Shown here piece after piece: positions 9,316 to 18,160 of a stretch of 64,000 bases of DNA. The notes below the pieces were generated by a model, which had not been told where the DNA came from, did not search any database, and saw only the letters and a list, made by a program, of their open reading frames with translations. Within the stretch, counting starts at the first letter, position 1, and every line of letters begins with the position of its first letter. The position numbers and the translations under genes were made by a program. The stretch comes from Brachybacterium kimchii (GTDB lineage: Bacteria; Actinomycetota; Actinomycetes; Actinomycetales; Dermabacteraceae), in contig NZ_CP097218.1 of assembly GCF_023373525.1 (NCBI RefSeq), positions 248,001-312,000 on the forward strand, read 5' to 3'.

Positions 9316-11012
9316 GCCCCCGCCCGCCCGCCCCGCCGCCGCAGCTCGCGGGGTACGAGTACGAGCGTCTGCTGGGCTCCGGCGGCTTCGCCGACGTCCA
9401 CCTGTACCGCCAGCTGCGCCCGCAGCGGAGGGTCGCGATCAAGGTGCTGCTCGCGAGCGTCCTCGACGACGCCGTGCGGGGCCAGTTCGACGCCGAGGCG
9501 AACGTGATGGCGACCATGTCGACCCATCCCTCGATCGTCACGATCCACCAGGCGGAGGTGACCAGGGAACACCGCGCCTGCATCGTCATGGAGTACTGCC
9601 CGCGCCCGAACTACGGGGCGCGCTTCCGCCGCGAGCGCATCTCCGTCGCCGAGGTGCTGCGCGTGGGCGTGCAGATCGCGGGCGCCGTGGAGACCGCGCA
9701 CCGCGCCGGCATCCTGCACCGCGACATCAAGCCCGCGAACATCCTTGTCACCGAGTACAACAGGCCGGCGCTCACGGACTTCGGGATCTCCGTGGCCGCG
9801 GGCAACGCCCTCGAGCCGGAGGCCAGCCACGGGCTGTCGATCCCCTGGTCCCCGCCGGAGGCCTTCGAGGATCCGCCGACCGCCGACGAGCGCAGCGACG
9901 TGTTCTCCCTCGCCGCCACCCTGTACTCGCTGCTGGCCGCGCGCACCCCCTTCGAGCGCAGCGGCGGCGGGAACACCGCGAGCGATCTCATCGCCCGGAT
10001 CTCCTCCGAGCCGCTCGCACCGCTCGGCCGCCCGGACGTGCCGGAGATGCTGAACCGGACCCTGTCGGTCGCGATGGCGAAGGACCCCGCCGGCCGCTAC
10101 GAGTCCGCACTCGCCCTCGGCCGTGCCCTGCAGCAGGTCGAGATGGCGCTCTCCCTGCCCATCACGCAGATGGACGTGCTCGACGAGCACGGCCCCGATC
10201 ACCCTCCCGAGCACACGGGGGAGGGCGACCTCGAGGCGCACACGAACATCCGCCGCGTCTCCACCGTCGACCCCGACGCCCCCTCGTCGCGGGTCCTGGA
10301 CCCCTTCGCCGGCGTCGCCCCCGCACTGGGCGGCGGGCGCCCCGCGCGATCCCGCTCGCTGGCCCCCGGGCAGGGGGACGACACCACGCTCGTGCGTCCC
10401 TCGCCGGCGCCGGCCGCGCTGTCCGGCGCCTCCGCCGGCGTCGGAGGAGGCGCCGGGCCGGGTGGGCCCGCGGCGCCGTCCGCGGCCGCGGCGGCGCCCG
10501 GAGCCGCCGGTCCCGCGGGTCACGGAGCACCCGTGCGCCGTCGGCCGATGTGGCCCCTGGTGACCCTCGCCGCCGTGCTCGTCCTGGGCATCGGGGTGGG
10601 CACGATGGCCATCGTGCGCAGCACCTTCATCGAGCCCGAGGAGCCCACGACCGCCGCCCCCTCGACCAGCGAGGACTGGAAGCCGGGTGCGCAGGAGCCC
10701 CCGGCGGACATCTCCATGACGGTCCTCGAGAAGGAGCGCGGCACCACGGCGGGCACCGTGAAGATCAGCTGGAGCACGCCCGAGGGGATGACGTCGAACG
10801 ACGACATCAAGATCGCCTGGCAGAACCTCCCCGAGGAGTACGAGGGCGTGGAGACCGAGCGGCTCGCCCGGGGAAGCTCCAGCATCACCGTCAGCGTGCC
10901 GCTGGCCTGGGACAAGCCGTGCTTCGTGCTCACCGTGGTGACGAAGAACGGCGGGATCGGTCCCTCCACGAAGCAGCAGTGCGTCGACACGAAGGAGCTG
11001 CGGGGATCATGA
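9312..11012 (+). CDS. Transmembrane serine/threonine protein kinase (PknB type)
   Basis: GTG 9312 overlaps the FHA gene stop, giving 566 residues; a longer in-frame extension upstream lies wholly inside the FHA gene and is rejected. The kinase domain spans about 15-285: glycine loop LGSGGFADV, Lys44 in VAIKVL, HRDIKPANI with Asp138 and Lys140, and DFG Asp156 to Gly158. All catalytic residues are present. A Pro/Ala-rich juxtamembrane segment of roughly 120 residues leads to one helix (about 413-436). The roughly 130-residue ectodomain resembles a fibronectin type III fold and has no PASTA repeats, so the sensed ligand is unlikely to be muropeptide. The gene ends 48 bases before the next start. 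Confidence 0.93.
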   Translation: MSPRPPAPPPQLAGYEYERLLGSGGFADVHLYRQLRPQRRVAIKVLLASVLDDAVRGQFDAEANVMATMSTHPSIVTIHQAEVTREHRACIVMEYCPRPNYGARFRRERISVAEVLRVGVQIAGAVETAHRAGILHRDIKPANILVTEYNRPALTDFGISVAAGNALEPEASHGLSIPWSPPEAFEDPPTADERSDVFSLAATLYSLLAARTPFERSGGGNTASDLIARISSEPLAPLGRPDVPEMLNRTLSVAMAKDPAGRYESALALGRALQQVEMALSLPITQMDVLDEHGPDHPPEHTGEGDLEAHTNIRRVSTVDPDAPSSRVLDPFAGVAPALGGGRPARSRSLAPGQGDDTTLVRPSPAPAALSGASAGVGGGAGPGGPAAPSAAAAAPGAAGPAGHGAPVRRRPMWPLVTLAAVLVLGIGVGTMAIVRSTFIEPEEPTTAAPSTSEDWKPGAQEPPADISMTVLEKERGTTAGTVKISWSTPEGMTSNDDIKIAWQNLPEEYEGVETERLARGSSSITVSVPLAWDKPCFVLTVVTKNGGIGPSTKQQCVDTKELRGS

Positions 11013-11060
11013 GGGACGCGGTGCACGCACGCAGGACCGTACGAAGAGGGAGGCAGGAGC

Positions 11061-11774
11061 ATGGCAGCGTCGATCTCGGTCGAGTTCTGCGGTGAGTGGT
11101 ACCGCGCGGAGGAGGGCGGCGAGCTGAGCATCGGCCGCGAAGCCGATCTCGTCGTCGACGAGGACAACCCGTACCTCCATCGCCGATTCCTCACGATCTC
11201 GCAGGTGGACTCCCTGTGGTGGCTCTCGAACGTGGGGTCGCGGCTCTCCGCGACCATCACCGACTCCGCGGGCGCCCTGCAGGCGTGGCTCGCGCCCGGT
11301 GCGCGCCTGCCGCTGGTCTTCGACGTCACCAAGGTGGTCTTCACGGCGGGGCCGACGACCTATGAGCTGGACGTGCACACCGAGACCCCGGAGTTCGAGC
11401 GCTCGCCGTCCCCGGAGGACCCGGTCGGCGAGACCACCGTCGGCTCCGTGCAGCTCACCGAGAGCCAGAAGCAGCTGATCCTCGCCCTCGCCGAGCCCAT
11501 GCTCGTGCGCGAGGGCAGCGGCATGAGCGCGGTGCCCACATCCGCCCAGGCCGCGGAGCGTCTGGGCTGGCCGCGCACCAAGTTCAACCGCAAGCTCGAC
11601 AACGTCTGCGACAAGCTCGATCGGATGGGCGTGCGCGGGCTGCGGGGCGGGCCGGGCAAGCTCGCGAGCAACCGGCGGGCGCGGCTCGTCGAGCACGCCG
11701 TGTTCACCCGACTGGTCACCGCCGAGGACCTGCCGCTGCTGGACAAGGCCGCCGCCGACGCCGACGAGGACTGA
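11061..11774 (+). CDS. FHA-like protein with C-terminal helix-turn-helix
   Basis: ATG 11061 has a good ribosome site (GGAGGCAGGAG). The first 115 or so residues form an FHA-like beta domain: GGELSIGREADL is the glycine-arginine start, but the later phosphothreonine-binding Ser/His and Asn/Gly motifs are weak, so phosphopeptide binding is doubtful. The C-terminal part (about 130-237) reads LTESQKQLILALAEPML and then PTSAQAAERLGWPRTKFNRK. That pattern resembles a sigma region 4 or LuxR-type helix-turn-helix, with many basic residues near GLRGGPGKLASNRR. It could bind DNA and is the only clear regulator candidate in the secretion cluster. It sits directly before the EccC-like ATPase (15-base gap), so a structural role in the machine is the alternative. 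Confidence 0.7.
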   Translation: MAASISVEFCGEWYRAEEGGELSIGREADLVVDEDNPYLHRRFLTISQVDSLWWLSNVGSRLSATITDSAGALQAWLAPGARLPLVFDVTKVVFTAGPTTYELDVHTETPEFERSPSPEDPVGETTVGSVQLTESQKQLILALAEPMLVREGSGMSAVPTSAQAAERLGWPRTKFNRKLDNVCDKLDRMGVRGLRGGPGKLASNRRARLVEHAVFTRLVTAEDLPLLDKAAADADED

Positions 11775-11789
11775 CGAGGACACCACCGC

Positions 11790-14700
11790 ATGCGCATCAA
11801 GCTCACGCTGCGTCGACCCGAGGACCGGATGACGGACCTCGAGGTCACCGCCGACGCCACGGCCACCGTCGCCGACGTCGCCGGCGCCCTCTACCTGGGG
11901 GACCCCCTGCGCGGCTCCACCGAGGCGCCCGAGGGACTGACCCTGCAGGTGCAGGACGCCGGGGCGGGCCCCGGCGCGGCCGGCGTGCGTTCCCTGGACC
12001 GCGGCATCGACCTGATCTCCGCCGGTCTGCGCTCCGGCTCCGTGGTCTCCATCGCCCGCTCCTCCACGGAGTACGCCACGCGCGCCGAATCGCGCGGCGC
12101 CGCCGTCGCTCTGCTGCGCGTGCTCTCGGGGCCCGAGGAGGGACGCGAGTTCCCCCTGCCCAGCGGCTCGAGCGTGATCGGACGCGAGGGCGACGTGGAC
12201 ATCCGCATCGCCGACCCGATGCTCTCCAAGCGCCATGCCCGCATCAACGTCGCCGACGCCGTGGAGATCGTGGACCTGCGCTCGGCCAACGGCGTGGAGA
12301 TCGGCGGGGAGCGCGTGGGCCGTGCCGTCGTGGGCCCCGCCGACACGGTCGAGGTCGGCGGCACCACGTTCTCCGTGATCATGCTGCACCGCGCCGGCGG
12401 CAGCGCCCCGAACTCCCCGGTCGTCGAGTTCAACCGCTCGCCCCGCGTGGTGCCGCGCTTCGAGTACCGCGAGATGACGCCGCCGCAGCCGCCGCGCGAA
12501 CCCCAGCCGCAGTTCTTCCCGATCTTCATGATGTTCGCGCCGCTGCTCATGGGCGGTCTCATGTTCGCGGTCACGCGCAGCCCCTACTCGCTGATCTTCG
12601 TGCTGATGATGCCGATGATGGCGACCGCCGGGTACCTCAACCGCAAGTACCAGTCGCGCAAGCAGCTCGAGCGGCAGATCAAGAACTTCGAGGAGTCGCT
12701 GGCATCCCTCAAGCGCCGGGTCACCGCCGCCCAGGACCTGGAGCGCGCGGTGCGGCTCGTGGAGACCCCCTCGACGGCGGACGCGGTGGACTCCGCCCAC
12801 CGGCTCGGCCGCCTGCTGTGGACCCACCGGCCCGAGCACGAGGCCTTCACGACCGTGCGCCTGGGCCTCGGCGTCGCCGAGTCCCGCGTCGGCATCCCGA
12901 TGCCCGGTGAGAACAACGCGATCGCCCAGTACTGGGATCAGCTCGACGACATGCACGAGGAGTACAGGATGATCGCGGGGGTGCCGATCGTCGGCGACCT
13001 GCGGGAGTCCGGCGGGATCGGCGTCGCCGGGGGAGGGGAGCAGGCCGACGCCGTGGCCCGCGGCCTGATCACCCAGCTGTTCGCCCTGCACTCGCCCACG
13101 GACCTCGCGATCGCCGCGATCACCTCGCGCTCCTCGCGCGCCCTCTGGGACTGGTTGAAGTGGCTCCCGCACACGTCGAGCCCCCATTCGCCGCTGGACG
13201 GGGATCATCTGGCCGACGGCGCGCTCAGCGGGATCTCCCTGGTCTCGCGCATCGAGGAGCTCATCGAGGAGCGCTCCGAGGGAGCGCCGGCGCAGCTGCG
13301 CCGCGCGGTGCGCGCCCCCGTCTCCGCCGATCCCGTGCCGGCTCCCGACCCGGTGACCCCGAACCTCGTGCTCGTCGTCGAGGACGACGCCCCCGTGGAC
13401 CGCGCACGCCTGGTGCGCATCGCCGAGCGCGGGCCCGACGTGGGCGTCTTCGTGATCTGGTGCGCGGCGACGGTCGCGGCCCTGCCCGCGGCCTGCCGCA
13501 CCTACCTCTCGAGCGAGGACGGCGTGGAGGGGGCGAACGCCGGCATCGTGCGCCGCGGCGAGCGCTACTATCCCGTGAGCGTGGAGACCGTCGGCCTCGA
13601 CGTCGCCGCGGGCGTGGCCCGGCACCTCTCCCCGGTGGTCGACGCGGGCGTCCCGGTGGATGACGACTCCGACCTCCCGCGCGCCATCTCCTATCTCACC
13701 CTGGCCGGGACGGAGCTCGCCGAGGAGCCCGGCGCGGTCATCGAGCACTGGAAGGAGACCGGCTCGCTGACCCCGCGCGACGGGGCGCCGCCGGTCCCGC
13801 GCAAGCACGACGCGAACCTGCGGGGGCTCATCGGCCACGACGGCCAGGACGCCTACCACCTCGACCTGCGCACCCACGGCCCGCACGCCCTGGTGGGCGG
13901 CACCACGGGCGCCGGCAAGTCCGAGTTCCTCCAGGCCTGGGTGATGGGCATGGCGACCGCCCACTCGCCCGACCGCGTGACCTTCCTGTTCGTCGACTAC
14001 AAGGGCGGCTCCGCCTTCGCCGACTGCATCGAGCTCCCGCACGCCGTGGGCATGGTCACCGACCTGTCCCCGCACCTGGTGCGCCGCGCGCTGACGTCCC
14101 TGCGCGCCGAGCTGCACCATCGCGAGCACCTGCTGAACCGCAAGAAGGCCAAGGACCTCGTCTCGCTCGAGCGCACCGGGGACCCCGAGGCGCCCCCGAG
14201 CCTGATCATCATCGTCGACGAGTTCGCCGCGCTCGCGAAGGAGGTCCCGGAGTTCGTCGACGGGGTCGTGGACGTGGCCGCCCGCGGCCGCTCCCTCGGC
14301 CTGCACCTGATCCTCGCGACCCAGCGCCCCGCGGGCGTCATCAAGGACAACCTGCGCGCGAACACGAACCTGCGCATCGCGCTGCGGATGGCCGACGAGG
14401 CCGACTCGAAGGACATCCTGGGCGATGCCATGGCCGCCCACTTCGATCCCGGCATCCCCGGTCGCGCCGCCGCGAAGACCGGCCCGGGCCGCATCGCGAC
14501 CTTCCAGACCGGGTACGCGGGCGGATGGACGACCGACGAGCCCGAGCGCGCGCGCATCGACATCGTCGAGCGGGAGTTCGGCACCGGCGACATCTGGGAC
14601 GTCCCGAGCCCGCCGTCCCCCGCCCGCAGCGAGCTGGGCCCCAACGACATCTCCCGCATGGTGCGCACCATCGGACGCGCCGCCGACGAGGCCGGGGTCC

Positions 14701-16256
14701 CCGAGCCCCGCAAGCCGTGGCTGTCCGAGCTCGCCCCCGCCTACGACCTCTCCCTGCTGCCCAGCCGCCGCACCGACGAGGACCTCCTGCTGGGGGTCAT
14801 GGACACGCCGGAGGACCAGTCCCAGCCCACGGTCTCCTACGTGCCCGACCGCGACGGCAACATGGCGATCTACGGCACGGGCGGCTCGGGCAAGTCGACG
14901 ACCCTGCGCACGATCGCGATCTCGGCGGCGAGCGCGACCGCCCGGGGCGGCCCCGTGCACGTCTACGGGATCGACTTCGGCGCCTCCGGTCTGCAGATGC
15001 TCGAGGAGCTCCCGCACGTGGGCGCGATCATCTCGGGCGACGACGAGGAGCGCGTGATCCGGCTGCTGCGGACGCTGCGCGGCCTGATCGACGAGCGCGC
15101 GAAGAAGTTCGCCGCGGTGCGCGCGGGCTCGATCGCCGAGTACCGGGAGCTGTCCGGGGACTCCGAGGCCCCGCGCATCCTGCTCCTGGTCGACGGCATG
15201 GCGGCCTTCCGCGAGGCCTACGACTTCTCGAACCTCTCCAAGTGGTTCACGACCTTCGTGCAGATCGCGACCGACGGACGCCAGGTGGGCATCCACGTGA
15301 TCGTCACGGGCGACCGCCCGAACGCCGTGCCGACCTCCTTGGGGTCCTCGATCCAGCGCCGGCTGATCCACCGCATGGCCTCGATCGACGACTACATGAA
15401 CTTCGGCGTGGCCCGGGACGTGCTCGACGGCGCCTCCCCGCCCGGACGCGCGATCCTCGACGGCCACGAGGCGCAGATCGCCGTGCACGGCGGCGACGCG
15501 AACGTCGCGATCCAGGCGCGGGAGGTCGGCGAGCTCGCGAAGGCCATGCGGCGCGCGGGCGTCGATCCCGCACCCGGCGTCGAGTCCCTCCCCGAGCGGG
15601 TGGAGCTCTCGCGCCTGCGGCCCGTGGTGGACGGCCGGCCCGTGATCGGCGTCGGCGACGAGGACCTCGAGGCGATCACGATCGAGCCGCGCGGCGCCTT
15701 CATGGTCACCGGCCCCGGCAGCTCCGGTCGCACCACCGCGGTGCGCACCATCGCCACGAACCTCAAGGCGCTCCCGCAGGGCATGCGCCTGGTGCGGTTC
15801 TCCGCGCGCCGCACGCCGCTGACCGGCCTGGACCTGTGGGACGTCGAGGCCTCGGACGCCGAGACGGTCAAGGAGCTCGCCGGGCAGCTGCGCCAGACCC
15901 TCGAGTCGGGGAACCTGGGGGAGGGGCGGCTCACGCTGATCCTCGACGGGATCGCGGACTTCACGGGCAGCGGCACGGAGAAGGAGCTCGACGCGCTGGT
16001 GCGCTCGTGCGTGCGCGAGGGCCAGTTCGTGATCGGAGAGAACGAGAACTCGACCTGGAACCAGGCGTACACCCTCGCCCAGCCCTTCAAGGCCGGTCGC
16101 CGCGGACTCCTGCTGCAGCCCTCGGACATGGACGGCGATTCGCTGCTGGGCACCCCGCTCGGCCGCTTCCGCCGTGCCGACTTCCCGCCCGGCCGCGGGT
16201 TCCTCGTCGCCTCGGGCCGCGCCTCGAAGCTCCAGGTCGCCCAGATCACGGAGTGA
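11790..16256 (+). CDS. eccC: FHA-FtsK/SpoIIIE type VII secretion ATPase (EccC/EssC family)
   Basis: This 1488-residue protein is the motor of a type VII secretion system. In order: a beta-grasp-like N-terminus (about 1-95), an FHA domain (about 108-205; VIGREGDV, LSKRHARI, DLRSANGVE), two adjacent membrane helices (about 243-285), then three FtsK-type ATPase domains. Domain 1 has GGTTGAGKS (Lys710) and a full Walker B, IIIVDEFAAL. Domain 2 has GTGGSGKST (Lys1035) but LLVDGMAAF without the catalytic Glu. Domain 3 has GPGSSGRTT with Arg1314 replacing the P-loop Lys. Only domain 1 looks able to hydrolyse ATP efficiently, as known for EccC. An N-terminal FHA is typical of firmicute EssC rather than ESX EccC. 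EccB, EccD, EccE and mycosin are not in this window. Confidence 0.93.
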   Translation: MRIKLTLRRPEDRMTDLEVTADATATVADVAGALYLGDPLRGSTEAPEGLTLQVQDAGAGPGAAGVRSLDRGIDLISAGLRSGSVVSIARSSTEYATRAESRGAAVALLRVLSGPEEGREFPLPSGSSVIGREGDVDIRIADPMLSKRHARINVADAVEIVDLRSANGVEIGGERVGRAVVGPADTVEVGGTTFSVIMLHRAGGSAPNSPVVEFNRSPRVVPRFEYREMTPPQPPREPQPQFFPIFMMFAPLLMGGLMFAVTRSPYSLIFVLMMPMMATAGYLNRKYQSRKQLERQIKNFEESLASLKRRVTAAQDLERAVRLVETPSTADAVDSAHRLGRLLWTHRPEHEAFTTVRLGLGVAESRVGIPMPGENNAIAQYWDQLDDMHEEYRMIAGVPIVGDLRESGGIGVAGGGEQADAVARGLITQLFALHSPTDLAIAAITSRSSRALWDWLKWLPHTSSPHSPLDGDHLADGALSGISLVSRIEELIEERSEGAPAQLRRAVRAPVSADPVPAPDPVTPNLVLVVEDDAPVDRARLVRIAERGPDVGVFVIWCAATVAALPAACRTYLSSEDGVEGANAGIVRRGERYYPVSVETVGLDVAAGVARHLSPVVDAGVPVDDDSDLPRAISYLTLAGTELAEEPGAVIEHWKETGSLTPRDGAPPVPRKHDANLRGLIGHDGQDAYHLDLRTHGPHALVGGTTGAGKSEFLQAWVMGMATAHSPDRVTFLFVDYKGGSAFADCIELPHAVGMVTDLSPHLVRRALTSLRAELHHREHLLNRKKAKDLVSLERTGDPEAPPSLIIIVDEFAALAKEVPEFVDGVVDVAARGRSLGLHLILATQRPAGVIKDNLRANTNLRIALRMADEADSKDILGDAMAAHFDPGIPGRAAAKTGPGRIATFQTGYAGGWTTDEPERARIDIVEREFGTGDIWDVPSPPSPARSELGPNDISRMVRTIGRAADEAGVPEPRKPWLSELAPAYDLSLLPSRRTDEDLLLGVMDTPEDQSQPTVSYVPDRDGNMAIYGTGGSGKSTTLRTIAISAASATARGGPVHVYGIDFGASGLQMLEELPHVGAIISGDDEERVIRLLRTLRGLIDERAKKFAAVRAGSIAEYRELSGDSEAPRILLLVDGMAAFREAYDFSNLSKWFTTFVQIATDGRQVGIHVIVTGDRPNAVPTSLGSSIQRRLIHRMASIDDYMNFGVARDVLDGASPPGRAILDGHEAQIAVHGGDANVAIQAREVGELAKAMRRAGVDPAPGVESLPERVELSRLRPVVDGRPVIGVGDEDLEAITIEPRGAFMVTGPGSSGRTTAVRTIATNLKALPQGMRLVRFSARRTPLTGLDLWDVEASDAETVKELAGQLRQTLESGNLGEGRLTLILDGIADFTGSGTEKELDALVRSCVREGQFVIGENENSTWNQAYTLAQPFKAGRRGLLLQPSDMDGDSLLGTPLGRFRRADFPPGRGFLVASGRASKLQVAQITE

Positions 16257-16289
16257 CGGAGCGGGTCCTCCCCAGGGGCCCGTCGTCCA

Positions 16290-16336
16290 CATGGGTACTT
16301 GTCCCCATGTCGGATCCGCCGAGCACTCCCTACAGT
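16290..16336 (+). promoter_or_regulatory. T7SS box A and -10 of first WXG100 gene
   Basis: The 20-bp near-palindrome CATGGGTACTTGTCCCCATG occupies 16290-16309. A -10 element TACAGT lies at 16331-16336, 21 bp further on. The same box at the same spacing recurs at 17642 and 24694. The centre falls near -43 from the expected start site, the usual place for an activator that overlaps the -35 region. No separate -35 consensus is visible. The leader before the ATG is about 95 bases. Confidence 0.6.
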
Positions 16337-16438
16337 GGCCGCAGGAGCACGGAGAGCCATCGTCGGGCCCGGCGGGCACACGCCCTGCCGCGGTGACCGG
16401 AGGGCCCGGGAGGCTCGAGAACACGAGGAGGAGGAGCC

Positions 16439-16705
16439 ATGACCGAGAAGGGCATGGACGTCGATCAGGTGCTGAAGATGGCCAAGCAGCTGAACAGCGC
16501 GGCCGAGGACATCACCACCATGCAGAGCGACCTCACCACGGGTCTCGAGGAGGTCGACTGGACCGGCCCGGACGCCGATGACTTCCGCGGCAGCTGGGAG
16601 TCCGAGATGGTGCCGGCGCTGAAGAGCATCCGGACGGCCGTCGAGCAGCTCGGTGCCACTGCCGAGTCCAACGCGAGCGAGCAGACGACCGTCTCCTCGC
16701 ACTGA
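16439..16705 (+). CDS. WXG100 (ESAT-6-like) secreted protein 1
   Basis: This 88-residue protein has the size, helical character and central W-x-G of WXG100 proteins: Trp41-Thr42-Gly43 within VDWTGPDADDFRGSW, a predicted helix-turn-helix hairpin. The N-terminus MTEKGMDVDQVLKMA shares a KGMD motif with the two other WXG100 proteins nearby and, as GMD, with the lipase fusion at 25580. No signal peptide is present, as expected for a T7SS substrate. I do not see a clear C-terminal YxxxD/E export motif. The ribosome site GAGGAGGAG is very strong. It is transcribed from its own box-A promoter after the ATPase gene and is followed by a long hairpin. Confidence 0.93.
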   Translation: MTEKGMDVDQVLKMAKQLNSAAEDITTMQSDLTTGLEEVDWTGPDADDFRGSWESEMVPALKSIRTAVEQLGATAESNASEQTTVSSH

Positions 16706-16762
16706 CGCGCGGCGATGGTGCTCGGCAGCACTCGGCCCTGCGGCCGGCGCCGACGGGGCGCG

Positions 16763-16812
16763 CGAGCGGGCCCGGACCCCCAGGACGATCGTTCGGGGTC
16801 CGGGCCCGCTCG
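16763..16812 (+). terminator. Long-stem terminator after WXG100 gene 1
   Basis: Perfect 18-bp inverted arms at 16763-16780 and 16795-16812 flank a 14-base loop that itself contains CGATCG. No T tract follows. It lies 58 bases after the WXG100 stop and before the LpqN-like gene, so it should limit read-through and leave the WXG100 transcript short. Confidence 0.7.
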
Positions 16813-16948
16813 TGCGTCCCTCGCCGCCCGCGTGCGGCCGACGGGGCGCAGTGCCCGTTCCCGACAGGGGCTCCGCACCCGGGTCTGCACCGCGAGGGGC
16901 CCTGATAGATTCGCCGGGATCTTCCCGGCACGGACGGACGGAGCGGCA

Positions 16949-17428
16949 ATGACGGTGCAGATCGCCTACCCCAGCGAGGAGTTCCCTCCGCCGGTCGGCT
17001 TCCGTCTCGAGGTCCCGGAGGACTGGGAGACCCTCTCGGTCCCCGGCGTGCAGATGGCTGCCGCCGCACCGCGCCGCGAGGGCAGCTTCCGGGCCAATGT
17101 CGTGCTGACCGTGCAGCGCTGCCCGGCCGCGACGCCCATGCAGAGCGTGCGCGAGAGCCTCGAGGCGCGCAAGGCAGCGCTCCCGCAGCTCGAGGAGATC
17201 GACACGGGCGAGCTCGAGATCGACGGGATCCCCTGGCTCGCGAGCGAGTACGGCTACACCCAGCCCGGTCAGCGCACGGTCGTCCAGGCGGCGCGGTACA
17301 CGATGGTGCCGCGCTCGGCCCACTCCGCCGACATCCTCGAGGTCGTCGCGAGCTGCGGCGCCGAGGATGCCGATGCTCAGATCGCCGTGCTGCGACGGAT
17401 CCAGGATTCCGTGCGGCCGGTCGTCTGA
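16949..17428 (+). CDS. LpqN/DUF1795-like protein of the T7SS cluster
   Basis: The start is placed at ATG 16949, where recognisable protein begins (159 residues); an upstream in-frame extension crosses the hairpin and is rejected. The sequence has VGFRLEVPEDWETLSVPG near the start and a pattern of alternating beta strands and one central helix, matching the LpqN/DUF1795 (Mog1/PsbP-like) fold. Unlike mycobacterial LpqN there is no lipobox or signal peptide, so it should be cytoplasmic. It lies between two WXG100 transcription units, which suggests a chaperone or accessory role in the secretion system; this is inference. Family assignment is moderate. Confidence 0.6.
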   Translation: MTVQIAYPSEEFPPPVGFRLEVPEDWETLSVPGVQMAAAAPRREGSFRANVVLTVQRCPAATPMQSVRESLEARKAALPQLEEIDTGELEIDGIPWLASEYGYTQPGQRTVVQAARYTMVPRSAHSADILEVVASCGAEDADAQIAVLRRIQDSVRPVV

Positions 17429-17788
17429 GCCGGCCGCCGATCCGGTGACGGCCCCGCGTCGGCGGGTCGAGGGCCCCGCGCCCGTGGGTCGACGGACCTG
17501 CGCCGACGGGCCGGCGGAGACCCCAGGAGGGACGCCCGGGCGGGCGTTGTGGATGGCGGGCCCATGGGGAGGGATCATGAAAGGTCGCTGTGACCTGCGG
17601 TGATAGCCGGAGGGTGGACTCGGATGAGGGCGCGGGGCGCGCATGGGTACTTCTCCCCATCGCCAATCCGTGAGGGCCTGCATACGGTTGTCACATCACC
17701 TGGAGAACAGGGATGAACGGAACGGGATCGGCCGCCTCATCGACTCTCCGCGGTGCGACCGAAGAACACAGCGACACGAGGAGTGGAC
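17429..17788. other. 360-base intergenic region rich in inverted repeats
   Basis: No gene is supported here. An 8-bp inverted pair (17457-17464 with 17501-17508) lies just after the LpqN-like stop and may act as a weak terminator. A half copy of the T7SS box (CATGGGGAG) occurs near 17563 without the second arm. The complete box B and its -10 fill 17642-17688, and a leader of about 94 bases runs up to the next start. Confidence 0.6.
17642..17688 (+). promoter_or_regulatory. T7SS box B and -10 of second WXG100 unit
   Basis: The box CATGGGTACTTCTCCCCATC is at 17642-17661 and the -10 element TACGGT at 17683-17688. The 21-bp gap equals that of boxes A and C. Orientation is the same as box A. It should drive the WXG100 genes at 17789 and 18161. 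Confidence 0.6.
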
Positions 17789-18055
17789 ATGGCTGAGAAG
17801 AAGGGTATGGATCCTGAGGCCGTCAAGCAGATGGCGCAGAGCATCCGCGATGCGGGCGAGGACGCACAGGCGGCCTTCGACGACGTCAAGGGCAAGGTCG
17901 ACGAGCTCGACTGGACCGGTGAGGACCACGACGACTACATCTCGGAGTTCGAGGACCTCGCGGACAAGGTGAAGCAGCTCAAGCAGAAGGCCGAGGACTT
18001 CGCGGAGTCGGCCGAGAAGAACGCCAAGGAGCAGACGACGGCGTCGTCGCGCTGA
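17789..18055 (+). CDS. WXG100 (ESAT-6-like) secreted protein 2
   Basis: The start is ATG 17789, preceded by GAGGAG; an earlier in-frame ATG gives a non-homologous extension. The 88-residue protein is a WXG100 member with Trp42-Thr43-Gly44 in LDWTGEDHDDYISEF and the N-terminal MAEKKGMDPEAVKQMAQ motif shared with its neighbours. It is strongly acidic and helical, with a second helix rich in Lys and Glu. It should form a helical-hairpin dimer, as homodimer or with a neighbouring WXG100 protein, and leave the cell through the EccC-driven T7SS. It likely shares a transcript with the next gene 105 bases downstream. Confidence 0.93.
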   Translation: MAEKKGMDPEAVKQMAQSIRDAGEDAQAAFDDVKGKVDELDWTGEDHDDYISEFEDLADKVKQLKQKAEDFAESAEKNAKEQTTASSR

Positions 18056-18160
18056 TCCCGGGGATCGGCATGAGCGCCCGGCGCGCTCTCAGCACATCAC
18101 CCATCACAGAATCCACCACAGAGCACGGGCCGTGAGAGCGGTCGGGAACAGGGGAGAAAC

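Noticed and set aside
11007-16424. A minus-strand open frame of about 1800 codons over the EccC gene
   Set aside because: Stop codons are depleted opposite high-GC genes. The protein has no recognisable motif, whereas the plus strand encodes three FtsK domains and an FHA domain.
17560-17580. A partial match to the T7SS box (CATGGGGAGGGATCATGA)
   Set aside because: Only the left half matches and no -10 lies 21 bp away, so I did not count it as a fourth site.
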